Both the position numbers and the translations under genes were made by a program. From CAYNFH01 sp964396385 (GTDB lineage Bacteria; Armatimonadota; Chthonomonadetes; Chthonomonadales; CAJBBX01): DNA of 28,704 bases. Location of the stretch: positions 1 through 28,704 of the forward strand of contig CAYNFH010000056.1 of assembly GCA_964396385.1 (NCBI GenBank), read 5' to 3'. The notes under the pieces were generated by a model. The model was not told the DNA's origin. It worked only from the letters and a program-made list of their open reading frames with translations, and searched no databases. Positions 1 to 7,907 of the stretch are shown here, one piece after another (within the stretch, counting starts at the first letter, position 1; the number at the start of each line of letters is the position of its first letter).

Positions 1-20
1 GACTCCGGGGAATTATGGCA

Positions 21-81
21 GCCCGCAAACCTGGCGGGCGAAACGGCATACTATTATAGTCCTGCCTTCCCTGAGTGTCAA
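21..81 (-). promoter_or_regulatory. Consensus sigma-70 promoter with 5' hairpin, reading out of the window
   Basis: On the minus strand TTGACA (76-81) and TATAAT (53-58) are both perfect and are separated by 17 bp. Transcription should start near 46 and run left out of the window, so the regulated gene is not visible. The first transcribed bases form a hairpin: GCCCGC (39-34), a 7-nt loop, GCGGGC (26-21). The promoter lies just past the aldolase stop codon, so the next leftward gene has its own promoter. The stretch 46-21 closely matches 16399-16423, which follows a second perfect promoter. Confidence 0.75.
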
Positions 82-87
82 CGGCGA

Positions 88-882
88 TTAGTACCGCGCG
101 GTGGGACCGGAAGGGGTGCCGAGGAGGGATTCAACGACCTGGCGCGCGGCCTGCTGCATGAACGCGAGCTCGCTGGCTACGGCGATGAACTTCCAGCCTT
201 CTGCCAACCGCCGTTGCGCCATCTCCGCGTCCGCCACGTGGATGCCGGGCGCCACGCCGCGGCGCTGCGCGGCCTCACGGATACGCCGCAGCGCATCCAC
301 GAACTGCGGGTCGTCGGTCTCCATGGCGGGCGCCTTGTGCATGGAGGAGAGCAGGTCGTTAGGGCCGACGAACAGGGCATCCACTCCGGGCACGGAGCAG
401 ATGGCGTCCGCGGACTCCACGGCGGCGACGTGCTCCGCCTGGAGAATGACCAGGATCTCGTCGTTGGCGCGCCGGTAGTACTCAGCAGGCGAGGTCTGGA
501 AGTTGAGCATGTGCAGCCCGCCGCCTACGCTGCGCCGCCCGTCCGGCGGGTACTTGCACGCTGCCACCGCCTCTCGCGCCTCCTCCTCGGAGCAGCACAT
601 GGGGAAGACAATGCCGAACGCCCCGGCGTCCAGCGCGCGCTTGGCGTTCTCCAGGTTATTGAACGGAACGCGCGCCAGCGGGACCCCGCCCGCGTCCGCG
701 ATGGCGCCGAACATGATGGCGGCGGTCTCCCAGTTCACCGGCGAGTGCTCAATGTCCACGGTGAGCCAGGCAAACCCTGAGCGCGCCATGAACCTGGCCG
801 CCAACGGGCTCGCCAGCGAGAGCCATGTGCCGATCTGCGGTTCACCGTTCTTCAGCGCCACCTTAACTGGGTTGGTTCGCAT
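88..882 (-). CDS. HpcH/HpaI family aldolase (2-keto-3-deoxy sugar acid aldolase type)
   Basis: This 264-residue protein has the length and motifs of the class II, metal-dependent HpcH/HpaI aldolases, which cleave 2-keto-3-deoxy acids such as 2-keto-3-deoxy-L-rhamnonate or 4-hydroxy-2-ketoheptanedioate to pyruvate plus an aldehyde in the cytosol. Visible are the DIEH motif with the catalytic His (H46), the substrate-binding Arg in ARVP (R71), the metal-ligand Glu in LQAEH (E150) and the metal-ligand Asp in VGPNDL (D176). The exact substrate cannot be told from sequence. It is the last gene of a minus-strand run after a GH2 glycosidase and a PhnE-like permease, which suggests sugar-acid catabolism (inference). 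The ATG at 882 has no Shine-Dalgarno directly upstream. A palindromic repeat fills the gap, and the nearest SD-like bases (AGGAGGG) are about 70 nt away at the PhnE stop. Confidence 0.85.
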   Translation of the reverse strand: MRTNPVKVALKNGEPQIGTWLSLASPLAARFMARSGFAWLTVDIEHSPVNWETAAIMFGAIADAGGVPLARVPFNNLENAKRALDAGAFGIVFPMCCSEEEAREAVAACKYPPDGRRSVGGGLHMLNFQTSPAEYYRRANDEILVILQAEHVAAVESADAICSVPGVDALFVGPNDLLSSMHKAPAMETDDPQFVDALRRIREAAQRRGVAPGIHVADAEMAQRRLAEGWKFIAVASELAFMQQAARQVVESLLGTPSGPTARY

Positions 883-884
883 GG

Positions 885-952
885 GTGTTCAGGTCTTCAG
901 GTGTTCAGGGCCGGAATCCGAAACACCTGAACACCAGAATACCTGAACACCA
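885..952. repeat. Intergenic palindrome, GTTCAGGT units
   Basis: Degenerate tandem copies of GTGTTCAG(G) at 885-908 are mirrored by copies of ACCTGAACACC at 922-952, so the RNA could form an imperfect stem of about 25 bp. The centre, GGGCCGGAATCCGA (908-921), is identical over 14 nt to the centre of the element at 7975-7988, although the arms there are unrelated. The element fills the whole gap between the PhnE stop and the aldolase start. Confidence 0.9.
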
Positions 953-957
953 CCCTC

Positions 958-1866
958 CTACGTAATCCGCCTCCGCACCTGGTAGCTGACGGCGTCCGCG
1001 ATCAGCACCATGGCAGCCAGCACCATGATGTAAACCGCGGCCTGGGGCCACTGGAAGTACCGGATGCGGGTAATCAGCTCGAAACCGATGCCGCCTGCCC
1101 CAACGAGCCCCACGATGGTCGCCGCGCCGATGTTGAGCTCCCACGCATAGAGAGTGTGCGACAGAAACTGCGGCAGCGCCTGGGGCAGCATGCCGTACGC
1201 GAAGACCTGGAGCCGGTTGCCGCCTACCGCCCTCACCGCCTCGATCGGGGCCGGATGGACGCTCTCCAGCGCCTCCGCGAACAGCTTGGCCATGAAGACG
1301 AAGGAGCCCACGGCGATCCCCAGCGTGCCGGTGAAGGGCCCCAGGCCCACCATGTAGACGAATAGGATGGCGTAGACGAAGGAGGGAATGGCTCGGAGGA
1401 TATTCAGGCCGTACTTGACGGTGGCGGACAGGCGGTGCGGCAGCACCATGGTGCGCGCGGCCACGAAGCTGATGGGCAGCGCCAGCACCAACCCGAGCAG
1501 GGTGCCCAGGATGGCCATCTGGACCGTCACCTGGAGGTCTCGCAGCGCATGGGGCAGCTCCGACCAGTCCGGCGGGAACATCTCGCGCAGGAACTCCCCG
1601 GCGCGCGGCACACCGGCTGCGAGCTGCCGCGCGTCGAATTCCGTCCCCTTCAGCGACCACCAGACCACGGCAATAAGTACGGCGAGCCCGACGAGGCGGG
1701 AGAGGAGGCGGGGAGCATAGAACCCAGTGATGTGAGAAGAGGAGAAGGGGAGAAGGGGAGAAGGGGAGGTGGCCGAGTTACGAGACTGATGACCCGGGGT
1801 GCATCTTTGGAATCCTGCGGCATGCGGAGATCCGTTCCCCCTCTCCCCCTCTCCCCTTCTCCCCAT
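958..1866 (-). CDS. PhnE-type ABC transporter permease (phosphonate/phosphate family), orphan
   Basis: An inner-membrane permease of the PhnE family. Helices are visible at about residues 54-70, 111-135, 155-176, 181-200 and 270-290. The binding-protein-dependent permease signature lies in the EAVRAVGGNRLQVF to AYGMLPQALP segment (EAA loop that contacts the ATPase). The family normally works with PhnC (ATPase) and PhnD (binding protein), importing phosphonates or related anions. Neither partner is in the window, so the substrate is open. The neighbours are sugar enzymes. The first ~48 residues are atypical: translation from the ATG at 1866 runs through a palindromic repeat and yields low-complexity RRGEGERG and SPSPLLPFSSS peptide. 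No other ATG, GTG or TTG lies in frame before the first helix. Either the repeat supplies the start or a non-canonical start is used. The upstream GH2 stop is only 5 nt away. Confidence 0.8.
   Translation of the reverse strand: MGRRGEGERGNGSPHAAGFQRCTPGHQSRNSATSPSPLLPFSSSHITGFYAPRLLSRLVGLAVLIAVVWWSLKGTEFDARQLAAGVPRAGEFLREMFPPDWSELPHALRDLQVTVQMAILGTLLGLVLALPISFVAARTMVLPHRLSATVKYGLNILRAIPSFVYAILFVYMVGLGPFTGTLGIAVGSFVFMAKLFAEALESVHPAPIEAVRAVGGNRLQVFAYGMLPQALPQFLSHTLYAWELNIGAATIVGLVGAGGIGFELITRIRYFQWPQAAVYIMVLAAMVLIADAVSYQVRRRIT
1733..1865. repeat. Intergenic palindrome, GGGGAGAA units, overlapping the PhnE 5' end
   Basis: The plus strand shows (GGAGAAGG)n-type units at 1733-1769 and the complementary CTCCCC/CTTCTCCCC units at 1836-1865, about 66 bp apart. 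Read in the direction of the genes, the purine-rich arm comes first. The whole element lies inside the open frame assigned to PhnE and starts 6 bp after the GH2 stop codon. Confidence 0.85.
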
Positions 1867-1871
1867 CTGTC

Positions 1872-4634
1872 CTACCGCAGTGCTTCGAACATGCAGAGGA
1901 GCATGAGGGTGGCGATGGGGTCCGAGTGGAACGGCTTCACCACGTCAAAGGTGGTCGCGATCATCGCGCCCTTGCCGATAGGCAGGCGCACGGCGTAAGC
2001 GCCTGGGTTGCGGAGCCACCCCACGAACAGGCCGGATATCACGTTGTCAGGCGTCGCGCCGGCCAGCACACGCTGGGGGACCACCTCGGAGTACTCGAAG
2101 TCGAACTTCCGGATGTCCGGTAGGTGCTGGAAATCCGAGCGGCTGAACCAGGTCTGCGAGGAGCACCAGTCGCCCCACCAGTTGTTCATGGTCCGGTCCA
2201 TGAGCCGAAGGTTGAGACCACTGGCTATCTGTAGGCTCTTGGGGTGGAGCGCCGCGAGCACCGCCCTTCCGCCGTCCACCGCGAACTGGTTTGTCCGGAT
2301 GTCCCACTGAGTTACGATGGCGAGGGAGTCTGGCTCAGGCTCCTCCACCACGCGGAATCCCGCCGCAGTGAGCCGCTCCGCCAGGTCCTCCGCCACCCCC
2401 ACCGGATCGTGGATCCAGGCCGTGCGGCCCGCGCCCCACGTCCGGAAGAAGCTCGGCGCGAAGACGAGGTTCTGGTAGGTACGGGCCACCTCGTGGCCCC
2501 GCCGGTCCGTCAGCACGATCTCAAGCGCTGTTTTCTCAGGCTCCCCGATTACTTCTGGCGCGGTGAAGACCAGCTCCCCGATGTGCGAGGTTTCCACTTT
2601 CGGTGTCGGCCCGACCGCAAAGGAACCTTCCTTATCCAGGATCTTCCACGTGATGCGGGAGCCGCCGGTGTCCCGGTCGGAGAACTTGGAAAGCTCCACA
2701 TTCACCGTTACAACCTCGCCCGGCCAGTAGGCGAAACGCTCCGTGCGGGGAATCAGGATGTCCTGCTGCTGGAGATGGATGAGCCGGTTGTGGAAGATCT
2801 TGGGGTTGCGGGCCATGTCCAGCAGCCCGTTCACCTCCCAGTTCAGGTCCGTGAACTCCGTGATGACGTATCCGGCCACCTCGCGCCGCCGTCGCATCTC
2901 CTCGATCTGGAACTTGAGGGCTATCCACTCCTGCTCCTGCGACGCGTCTGCCAGAGCGTTGTAGTCTACAAAGGCCCTCTGCAGGTGCTGCTGGTCGAAC
3001 CGCTGGAGCACGCCAGCGGGCTTGGTGATACCCTCGCCGGTGTCGTACCACCATGGACGGCCGCCCTCCGCCTCTTCCACCTTATCCAGGTGAGGCAACC
3101 CCCAGTTCCCGAACTCGGAGATGAGGAGCGGCTCCTTCTGGTGGCGCGTTGCGTCTCCGAAGCCGGAATAGGAGCCCGCATTCCGGTCCGCAAACTGGTG
3201 CACCCAGTCCGCGAAGTCCCTCGCCTGGTCCGGCACGTTGTAGTAGACGTGGTAGTCATCCAGGTCGCTCACCACGTGGAAGTTCGGGATGCAGGCGGAA
3301 TTGTCTACGATGAGTCTGTCCGGGACGCGCAGCTTGGCCCAGCGGAACGTCTGGCTCAGCCAGTCCCGCTGCTCCATGTCGCTCAGGTCGATGCCCCAGC
3401 TCTCGTTCATGATCGTTATAATCACGATGCTCGGGTGGTTGCAGTCGCGCTCCAGCATCTCCTCAAACGTCTGGCGCACCCGCTCCTGCATCCGGGCCGT
3501 GAGCAAAGAGCCGCTGGGAATCTCGTACCAGAGCAGCAACCCCAGCTCGTCACAGAGGTCCAGGTACTCCGGCACGGGCACCTTGATGTGGCATCGCATC
3601 AGGTTGAGGCCCATCTCCTTGGCCTTGACGAACTGGTCGCGCAGGTACTCCGTGGAGGGCGGTGTGTAGATGGTCTGCGGATAGAAGGCCTGATCCAGCG
3701 CCCCGATGACAAAGTACGGGGCATTGTTCAGCCAGATCTGACCTTCGCGCGTCTCGATCTTGCGGAAGCCGAAGCGAGTCTCCTGGACGTCCAACGCCTC
3801 GTCGCCCTGCAGGAGGTGCGCGGCGAGCCCATACAGGTGCGGATGCTCCGGGCTCCAGGGCAGCCTGGAGGGAACGGTGACGCGGGCCTCCGCCTCCCTC
3901 GCACCGTTGGGCACCGCGACCTCAACGTCTTCGACACCGGCGCCTCCGTCCGGCGGCGTTGTCGAAAGGCGCAGCCGCCAATCCTCGCCCACTACGGGCT
4001 GCGAGAGCCGGATATGTACGCACACCGCGCCGGTGTCCAGTTCCGGCGTCACCCTCAGGTGCTCGATGGAGAGACCAGGCAGGGCCTCCAGCCACACGCT
4101 CTGCCAGATGCCTGAAATCGGGGTGTACCAGCTCTGTTTGCCGTGCGGAACCTCCGCGAAGGAGAGCTTGCCGGAGCCATCCGGCAGAGGAACGTCGGTG
4201 TCCGGAGTGGCGTCTGTGACCCGCACGGTGACCGTGTTCTCCTGCTCGCCCCAGGTCAGGAGGTTCGCCACGTCGAACTGGAACGGCAGGTACCCGCCCT
4301 CGTGCTTCCCCACAAAGGTCCCGTTTATCCAGACCTCGGCGAAGTAGTCGACCGCGCCGAAGTGGAGGAGCACGCGGCGGCCCCGAAAGGAGTCCGGGGC
4401 TTCAAAGGTGCGCTCGTAGATCGCGGATCCGGCCCAGCCCCTCAGGTCCGGGAACTGGCTCTCCCAGCAGCCGGGCACCTGAGCGCGCCGCCAGGGCGCG
4501 TTGGCGTCCGTGCGGAATTGCCAGGGACCATCCAGTGAGAATATCTCGCGCGTGGGGCGCTCGCGATCCGGGGCGGCGGTCTCCGCCGCCTCCTCCGACG
4601 TGCGGCGGTCCTCGTCAACCAGAGTGACAGTCAT
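1872..4634 (-). CDS. Glycoside hydrolase family 2 protein (beta-galactosidase/beta-glucuronidase type)
   Basis: A 920-residue retaining glycosidase. In order: a jelly-roll sugar-binding domain (about 30-190, with LDGPWQF, VPGCWE and NGTFVGKHEGGYLPF), an immunoglobulin-like domain (about 190-295), a TIM barrel (about 295-640) and two C-terminal beta/flavodoxin-like segments. The acid/base Glu is E411 in IMNESWG and the nucleophile is probably E507 in LLISEFG. GH2 enzymes remove terminal beta-galactosyl, glucuronyl, mannosyl or related residues; the specificity cannot be read from the sequence. No signal peptide is seen, so it is probably cytoplasmic. The C-terminal ~190 residues (TAAGFRVVEEPEPDSLAIV and following) look like a glutamine-amidotransferase-like, non-catalytic fold. 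The ATG at 4634 has a GGAG about 14 nt upstream, which is rather far. It appears to head the minus-strand group with the permease and aldolase. Confidence 0.88.
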   Translation of the reverse strand: MTVTLVDEDRRTSEEAAETAAPDRERPTREIFSLDGPWQFRTDANAPWRRAQVPGCWESQFPDLRGWAGSAIYERTFEAPDSFRGRRVLLHFGAVDYFAEVWINGTFVGKHEGGYLPFQFDVANLLTWGEQENTVTVRVTDATPDTDVPLPDGSGKLSFAEVPHGKQSWYTPISGIWQSVWLEALPGLSIEHLRVTPELDTGAVCVHIRLSQPVVGEDWRLRLSTTPPDGGAGVEDVEVAVPNGAREAEARVTVPSRLPWSPEHPHLYGLAAHLLQGDEALDVQETRFGFRKIETREGQIWLNNAPYFVIGALDQAFYPQTIYTPPSTEYLRDQFVKAKEMGLNLMRCHIKVPVPEYLDLCDELGLLLWYEIPSGSLLTARMQERVRQTFEEMLERDCNHPSIVIITIMNESWGIDLSDMEQRDWLSQTFRWAKLRVPDRLIVDNSACIPNFHVVSDLDDYHVYYNVPDQARDFADWVHQFADRNAGSYSGFGDATRHQKEPLLISEFGNWGLPHLDKVEEAEGGRPWWYDTGEGITKPAGVLQRFDQQHLQRAFVDYNALADASQEQEWIALKFQIEEMRRRREVAGYVITEFTDLNWEVNGLLDMARNPKIFHNRLIHLQQQDILIPRTERFAYWPGEVVTVNVELSKFSDRDTGGSRITWKILDKEGSFAVGPTPKVETSHIGELVFTAPEVIGEPEKTALEIVLTDRRGHEVARTYQNLVFAPSFFRTWGAGRTAWIHDPVGVAEDLAERLTAAGFRVVEEPEPDSLAIVTQWDIRTNQFAVDGGRAVLAALHPKSLQIASGLNLRLMDRTMNNWWGDWCSSQTWFSRSDFQHLPDIRKFDFEYSEVVPQRVLAGATPDNVISGLFVGWLRNPGAYAVRLPIGKGAMIATTFDVVKPFHSDPIATLMLLCMFEALR

Positions 4635-5139
4635 TGCATAAACCGGTGCTCCTCAGCGCCGGACGTGTCTGTACGCCGGGAGCGGATCTCCTTTCCAGCC
4701 CTACCAAACTAAATGGACCTGGATCCGGGGGAACCTGTTCCGTTATACTCCCCAGACGCGCCAATCGCCGCCGGGAAGAGCGCGCTTCCTCCACAGGCGG
4801 CGACCTGACCGCGCCTATACGGCGATTCTCGCTGTATAAGTGTAGTATACGCTCCGGATCCCCCGCTGTAACGCGATCCTCGCGAGAAAGCGCGAAGCTT
4901 CTGCAGCGAGCTTGATCCGTGAGGCGCTCTCTGGCCGGCTGTATGTCTTGCGAGGTGCAGAGAGAACGCCGAGAGTGCAGCGACGGTCGCCGGGCAGCCG
5001 ATCAAATCGCGCCGTTGGACGGATGGAAACTTTCGCATTCGGCATTCCGTCATAACCTATGAGGGTATTAGGTCTTGGGACCCGAACTCCGGCCTAACAT
5101 CCAACACCTGACACCCAACACCTACCACCGAGGAGCTCC
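4635..5139. promoter_or_regulatory. Divergent intergenic region with a 17-bp palindrome
   Basis: About 500 bp between the divergently read GH2 gene and the Ycf45-like gene. The clearest site is the perfect-arm palindrome GTATA-N7-TATAC at 4834-4850, which could be a repressor operator (GntR- or LacI-like spacing, inference only). On the minus strand it contains TATACT (4849-4844), a plausible -10 for the GH2 gene with a weak TTACAG at 4871-4866. Open frames here have no convincing start, RBS or family and are treated as non-coding. A palindromic repeat occupies 5064-5126. Confidence 0.35.
5064..5126. repeat. Degenerate palindrome, CCAACACCTGACA units
   Basis: The right arm (5098-5126) repeats CCAACACCT and ACACCCAACACCT. 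The left arm (5064-5079, GGTATTAGGTCTTGGG) is a decayed complement of the far end. The centre CCGAACTCCGGCC resembles the cores at 908-921 and 7975-7988. It ends 5 nt before the GAGG that serves as Shine-Dalgarno for the next gene. Confidence 0.65.
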
Positions 5140-6786
5140 TTGGACGCCAAACCAGAGGCAGCACAGGACAAACCGTTCGCATTGACCTTTAAGCAGCAGC
5201 AAGTTACCGACAACCTGGAACAGCTTCTCAACGTGCTGCCGCCGTCCGTGCGGCAGCATCTGCATAAGGCCAACAATCTGGATGACCTCCTTGAGATTGT
5301 CTTGGACCTGGGGCGGGTGCCGGAGGCGCGCTACCCCAACCGGGTCATCGAGCTGGGCCTGGAGGGTGTAACGAGCGAAGATATCGAGTACGTCGTCAGC
5401 CGCGTGGGGACGTTCGGCAAGGACAACCGCGCGGGCATGGAGCGCACCCTCCATCGCATCTCCGCCATTCGCAACCGCATGGGCAAGATCGTCGGACTTA
5501 CCTGCCGTATAGGCCGGGCGGTCTACGGCACCATCGACATCATCCAGGACGTGGTGGAGGGCGGCCACAGCATCCTCATGCTCGGCCGGCCGGGACGCGG
5601 CAAGACCACNNNNNNNNNNCGTGTGCTGTCTGACGAGCTGAAGAAGCGCGTGGTTATCGTGGACACTTCCAACGAGATTGCGGGCGACGGCGATATCCCC
5701 CACCCCGCCATCGGCCATGCGCGGAGGATGCAGGTCTCGGAGCCGGCCATGCAGCATTCCGTCATGATCGAGGCGGTGGAGAACCACATGCCGGAGGTCA
5801 TCGTCATTGACGAGATCGGCACCGAGCAGGAGGCGTTTGCCGCCCGCACCATCGCGGAGCGCGGCGTGCAGCTCGTGGGCACAGCCCATGGCAACAGCCT
5901 GGAGAACCTGCTGATGAACCCCACCCTGAGCGATCTGGTGGGAGGCATACAGGCGGTAACCCTTTCTGATGAAGAAGCGAAGCGCCGCGGCACCCAGAAG
6001 ACGGTGCTGGAGCGTAAAGCGCCGCCCACTTTCGACGTGATCATTGAGATCATGGAGGTGGACAAGCTCGCCATCCACCACAATGTGGAGCAGACCGTCG
6101 ATGAGATCCTGCGCGGCAAGCAGCCGCGGCCCGAGATCCGCGTCCGGAATCCGGAGGGCGAGATAGAGGTGGTCCAGCGTGCCGATGTCTCCGGAGGGGT
6201 ACGAGAGATCCGTCCGGAGGACGAAGAGGAGGAGGACGACGAAGTCCGTGCGCCCCGGACGGGCCGCACCATCCGGGAGGCGTTCCGCGCCGCGGCGGCG
6301 CCCAGCGTACGGCGGGACGCGCCTACCAGCCTCAAGATCTTCCCGTACGGCGTCAGCCGCAGCCGGCTGGACCGCGCCATCCGGGAGAGCCACGCGCCAG
6401 CCTTCATAGCCCGCGACATCTCGGAGGCGGACGTGGTGATGGCGCTCAAGACCAGCTATCGCAAGGAGCCCGGCAAGATCCGGGAGGCGCACAGCCGCCA
6501 CCTGCCCACCTACATTATCAAGAGCAATACCTACGCGCAGATCGCCTCTGCCATCCGGGACATGTTCCACATGAGCCCGCTCGAGGAGGCCGGCGAGGAG
6601 CAGGCGCTCCAGGAGGCGGAGGAGGGCATCCAGCGCGCCATCGAGACCGGGCAGCCCGTGGAACTCGCGCCGGCCAACAGCTACACGCGCCGGCTCCAGC
6701 ACCAGCTCGCGGAACAGTACAAGCTGCTCTCGGAATCCGTGGGCGTGGAGCCGCGCCGCCGCGTCCGCATCCTCCCGGTTCCGTGA
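5140..6786 (+). CDS. Ycf45/SpoIIIAA-like AAA ATPase (R3H-protein family)
   Basis: About 548 residues, related to the Ycf45 ATPases of cyanobacteria and plastids and to SpoIIIAA (stage III sporulation AA). It has an N-terminal region (about 15-140), a P-loop GRPGRGKT (149-156), a Walker-B-like VIVIDEIGTEQEA, and the family blocks VVIVDTSNEIAG, DGDIPHPAIG and RRMQVSEPAMQHSVM. An acidic linker (EDEEEEDDE) and a C-terminal helical domain (about 400-500) follow. Proposed functions in the family are nucleic-acid-binding or translocating ATPase roles; none is proven here. The start is TTG at 5140, supported by GAGGAG ending 5 nt upstream. An assembly gap (5610-5619) cuts the residues right after the P-loop. 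Family members usually have about six residues there (TLLREIA-like), so the 10-N gap is probably shorter than the missing sequence. It heads the plus-strand group with tmk. Confidence 0.8.
   Translation: MDAKPEAAQDKPFALTFKQQQVTDNLEQLLNVLPPSVRQHLHKANNLDDLLEIVLDLGRVPEARYPNRVIELGLEGVTSEDIEYVVSRVGTFGKDNRAGMERTLHRISAIRNRMGKIVGLTCRIGRAVYGTIDIIQDVVEGGHSILMLGRPGRGKTXXXXRVLSDELKKRVVIVDTSNEIAGDGDIPHPAIGHARRMQVSEPAMQHSVMIEAVENHMPEVIVIDEIGTEQEAFAARTIAERGVQLVGTAHGNSLENLLMNPTLSDLVGGIQAVTLSDEEAKRRGTQKTVLERKAPPTFDVIIEIMEVDKLAIHHNVEQTVDEILRGKQPRPEIRVRNPEGEIEVVQRADVSGGVREIRPEDEEEEDDEVRAPRTGRTIREAFRAAAAPSVRRDAPTSLKIFPYGVSRSRLDRAIRESHAPAFIARDISEADVVMALKTSYRKEPGKIREAHSRHLPTYIIKSNTYAQIASAIRDMFHMSPLEEAGEEQALQEAEEGIQRAIETGQPVELAPANSYTRRLQHQLAEQYKLLSESVGVEPRRRVRILPVP
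5610..5619. other. Assembly gap (10 N)
   Basis: Ten unresolved bases inside the Walker A helix of the Ycf45-like gene. The frame is the same on both sides. By comparison with what I recall of the family, about three residues more than the gap allows should be present, so the length is probably a placeholder. Confidence 0.95.
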
Positions 6787-6830
6787 ACGCGAGCACGCAA
6801 CGGCTTGGCCCGAACGCTGCGGTTTGGACT

Positions 6831-6874
6831 CCCCCTCTCCTGTTCTTGGGAGAGGGGGCTGGGGGGTGAGGGCT
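6831..6874 (+). repeat. CCCCCTCTCC/GGAGAGGGGG hairpin abutting the tmk start
   Basis: A perfect 10-bp stem, CCCCCTCTCC (6831-6840) with GGAGAGGGGG (6849-6858), encloses an 8-nt TGTTCTTG loop and is followed by CTGGGGGGTGAGGG. From memory this hairpin-plus-tail word is widespread between genes of unrelated environmental bacteria. Here its GGTGAGGG tail lies 3-10 nt before the GTG start of tmk and is the only Shine-Dalgarno-like sequence available. Confidence 0.8.
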
Positions 6875-6875
6875 C

Positions 6876-7523
6876 GTGGGGCTGTTCCTCACCTTTGAGG
6901 GCGTGGAGGGCGCTGGGAAGACTACCCAGATCGCCCTCCTCCGCGATGCCCTGACCCACGAAGGCCGGCCGGTGTGGACGGCCCGCGAGCCGGGCGGAAA
7001 CCCGGTCAGTGAGTCGATTCGCGCTATTCTCCTATCCACGGAACATCCCGTTTCGGATCGAGCAGAGCTCCTCCTCTTCCTGGCGGCCCGCGCCCAGCTT
7101 GTGGAGCGCGAGATACGTCCACGTCTCGGGGCCGGGGAGATCGTGATCTGTGATCGCTACATTGACTCCACCGCCGCGTATCAGGGGTACGCCCGCGGCA
7201 ATGACCTGGAGCTCATCCGCCGCTTGAACGACTACGCCACGGCGGGACTACTGCCGGACCGTACCTTTCTGCTGGACCTGGAACCGGAGAGGGGCCTGAG
7301 ACGGCAGACCGACCACAACCGGATGGAGGCGGAATCGCTGGCCTTTCACCACCGTGTAAGGCAAGGATTCCTCGCCCTCGCCCAGGCGGAGCCGGACCGC
7401 TTCCGTCTGGTGGACGCGCTCCTACAGCCTGAAGAGATCCATCAAACCATCCTGGCCGAAGTCCACCGTCTCCTGTCCGTCACGCAGGACCCTACAGCTT
7501 CCATACCGAACCCTGATCCCTGA
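6876..7523 (+). CDS. tmk: Thymidylate kinase (dTMP kinase)
   Basis: A cytosolic nucleoside monophosphate kinase that converts dTMP to dTDP with ATP for DNA synthesis. The 215 residues match the family length. Motifs: P-loop FEGVEGAGKTT (7-17), the REPGG dTMP-binding loop, the DR motif CDRYIDSTAAYQG, and a lid region around LEPERGLRRQ. The lid has one Arg-rich stretch and the P-loop lacks the Arg of the E. coli type, so class assignment is uncertain. The start is GTG at 6876, directly after a hairpin repeat that supplies a GGTGAGGG ribosome site. The stop codon TGA (7521-7523) is the first three bases of a TGAACACC repeat unit. The neighbouring DarA/PstA-type gene 43 nt downstream reproduces the tmk-yaaQ order known from Firmicutes. 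Confidence 0.95.
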   Translation: MGLFLTFEGVEGAGKTTQIALLRDALTHEGRPVWTAREPGGNPVSESIRAILLSTEHPVSDRAELLLFLAARAQLVEREIRPRLGAGEIVICDRYIDSTAAYQGYARGNDLELIRRLNDYATAGLLPDRTFLLDLEPERGLRRQTDHNRMEAESLAFHHRVRQGFLALAQAEPDRFRLVDALLQPEEIHQTILAEVHRLLSVTQDPTASIPNPDP

Positions 7524-7544
7524 ACACCTGAACACCCGAAGGCC
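7521..7544. repeat. Half element, TGAACACC units
   Basis: Two tandem copies of TGAACACC(C/T) at 7521-7536, then GAAGGCC. This is the same unit as at 885-952, 9451-9495 and 25241-25250, but no opposing arm is seen. The first TGA is the tmk stop codon. Confidence 0.75.
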
Positions 7545-7566
7545 TGAATCCACCCGGAGTCCATCC

Positions 7567-7896
7567 ATGAAGCTCGTCATAACCGTCGTCCACGACCGGG
7601 ACAAGGGCCGCATTACAGAGGCCCTGCTGCGGAACGGGTTCAAGTTCACCAAGATCGGCAGCACCGGCGGATTCCTTCGGGAGGGCAACGTTACGCTGCT
7701 CATCGGCGTGGAGGAGCGAGAGCTGGAGAACTGCCTCCAGGTAATAGGCGATAGCTGCAAGACGCGCGAGCAGTTCGTCAACGTGCTGCCGCCGGACGCC
7801 GCGCCGGTAGGCACCTTCATGCCTTCTCCGGTCAAGGTCCTCGTGGGCGGCGCCGTCACCTTCGTGGTGGACGTCGAACGGTTTGAACGATACTGA
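7567..7896 (+). CDS. darA: Cyclic-di-AMP receptor, DarA/PstA (YaaQ, DUF970) family
   Basis: A 109-residue PII-like protein. The family binds the second messenger c-di-AMP as a trimer; its downstream target is not settled. Diagnostic blocks are the N-terminal MKLVITVVHDRD, LLRNGFKFTKIGSTGGFLREGN (T-loop region, positions about 21-42), LLIGVEE and the C-terminal GGAVTFVVDVERFER. Length matches the family. The start ATG has GGAG 7 nt upstream. Adjacency to tmk is the conserved arrangement seen in Firmicutes, which supports the call. It implies that the organism makes c-di-AMP, although no diadenylate cyclase is in the window. Confidence 0.9.
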   Translation: MKLVITVVHDRDKGRITEALLRNGFKFTKIGSTGGFLREGNVTLLIGVEERELENCLQVIGDSCKTREQFVNVLPPDAAPVGTFMPSPVKVLVGGAVTFVVDVERFERY

Positions 7897-7907
7897 GGGG
7901 CGATTCA

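Noticed and set aside
2244..4115. Long plus-strand frame opposite the GH2 gene
   Set aside because: The GH2 catalytic motifs are on the minus strand; this frame has low-complexity composition and no family.
4709..5053. Hypothetical 114-residue minus-strand gene in the GH2 upstream region
   Set aside because: No ribosome site, mixed composition, and it covers the palindrome and likely promoter.
5122..6702. Long antisense frame opposite the Ycf45-like gene
   Set aside because: The frame is a GC-rich shadow, whereas the plus strand encodes a recognisable ATPase with P-loop and conserved blocks.
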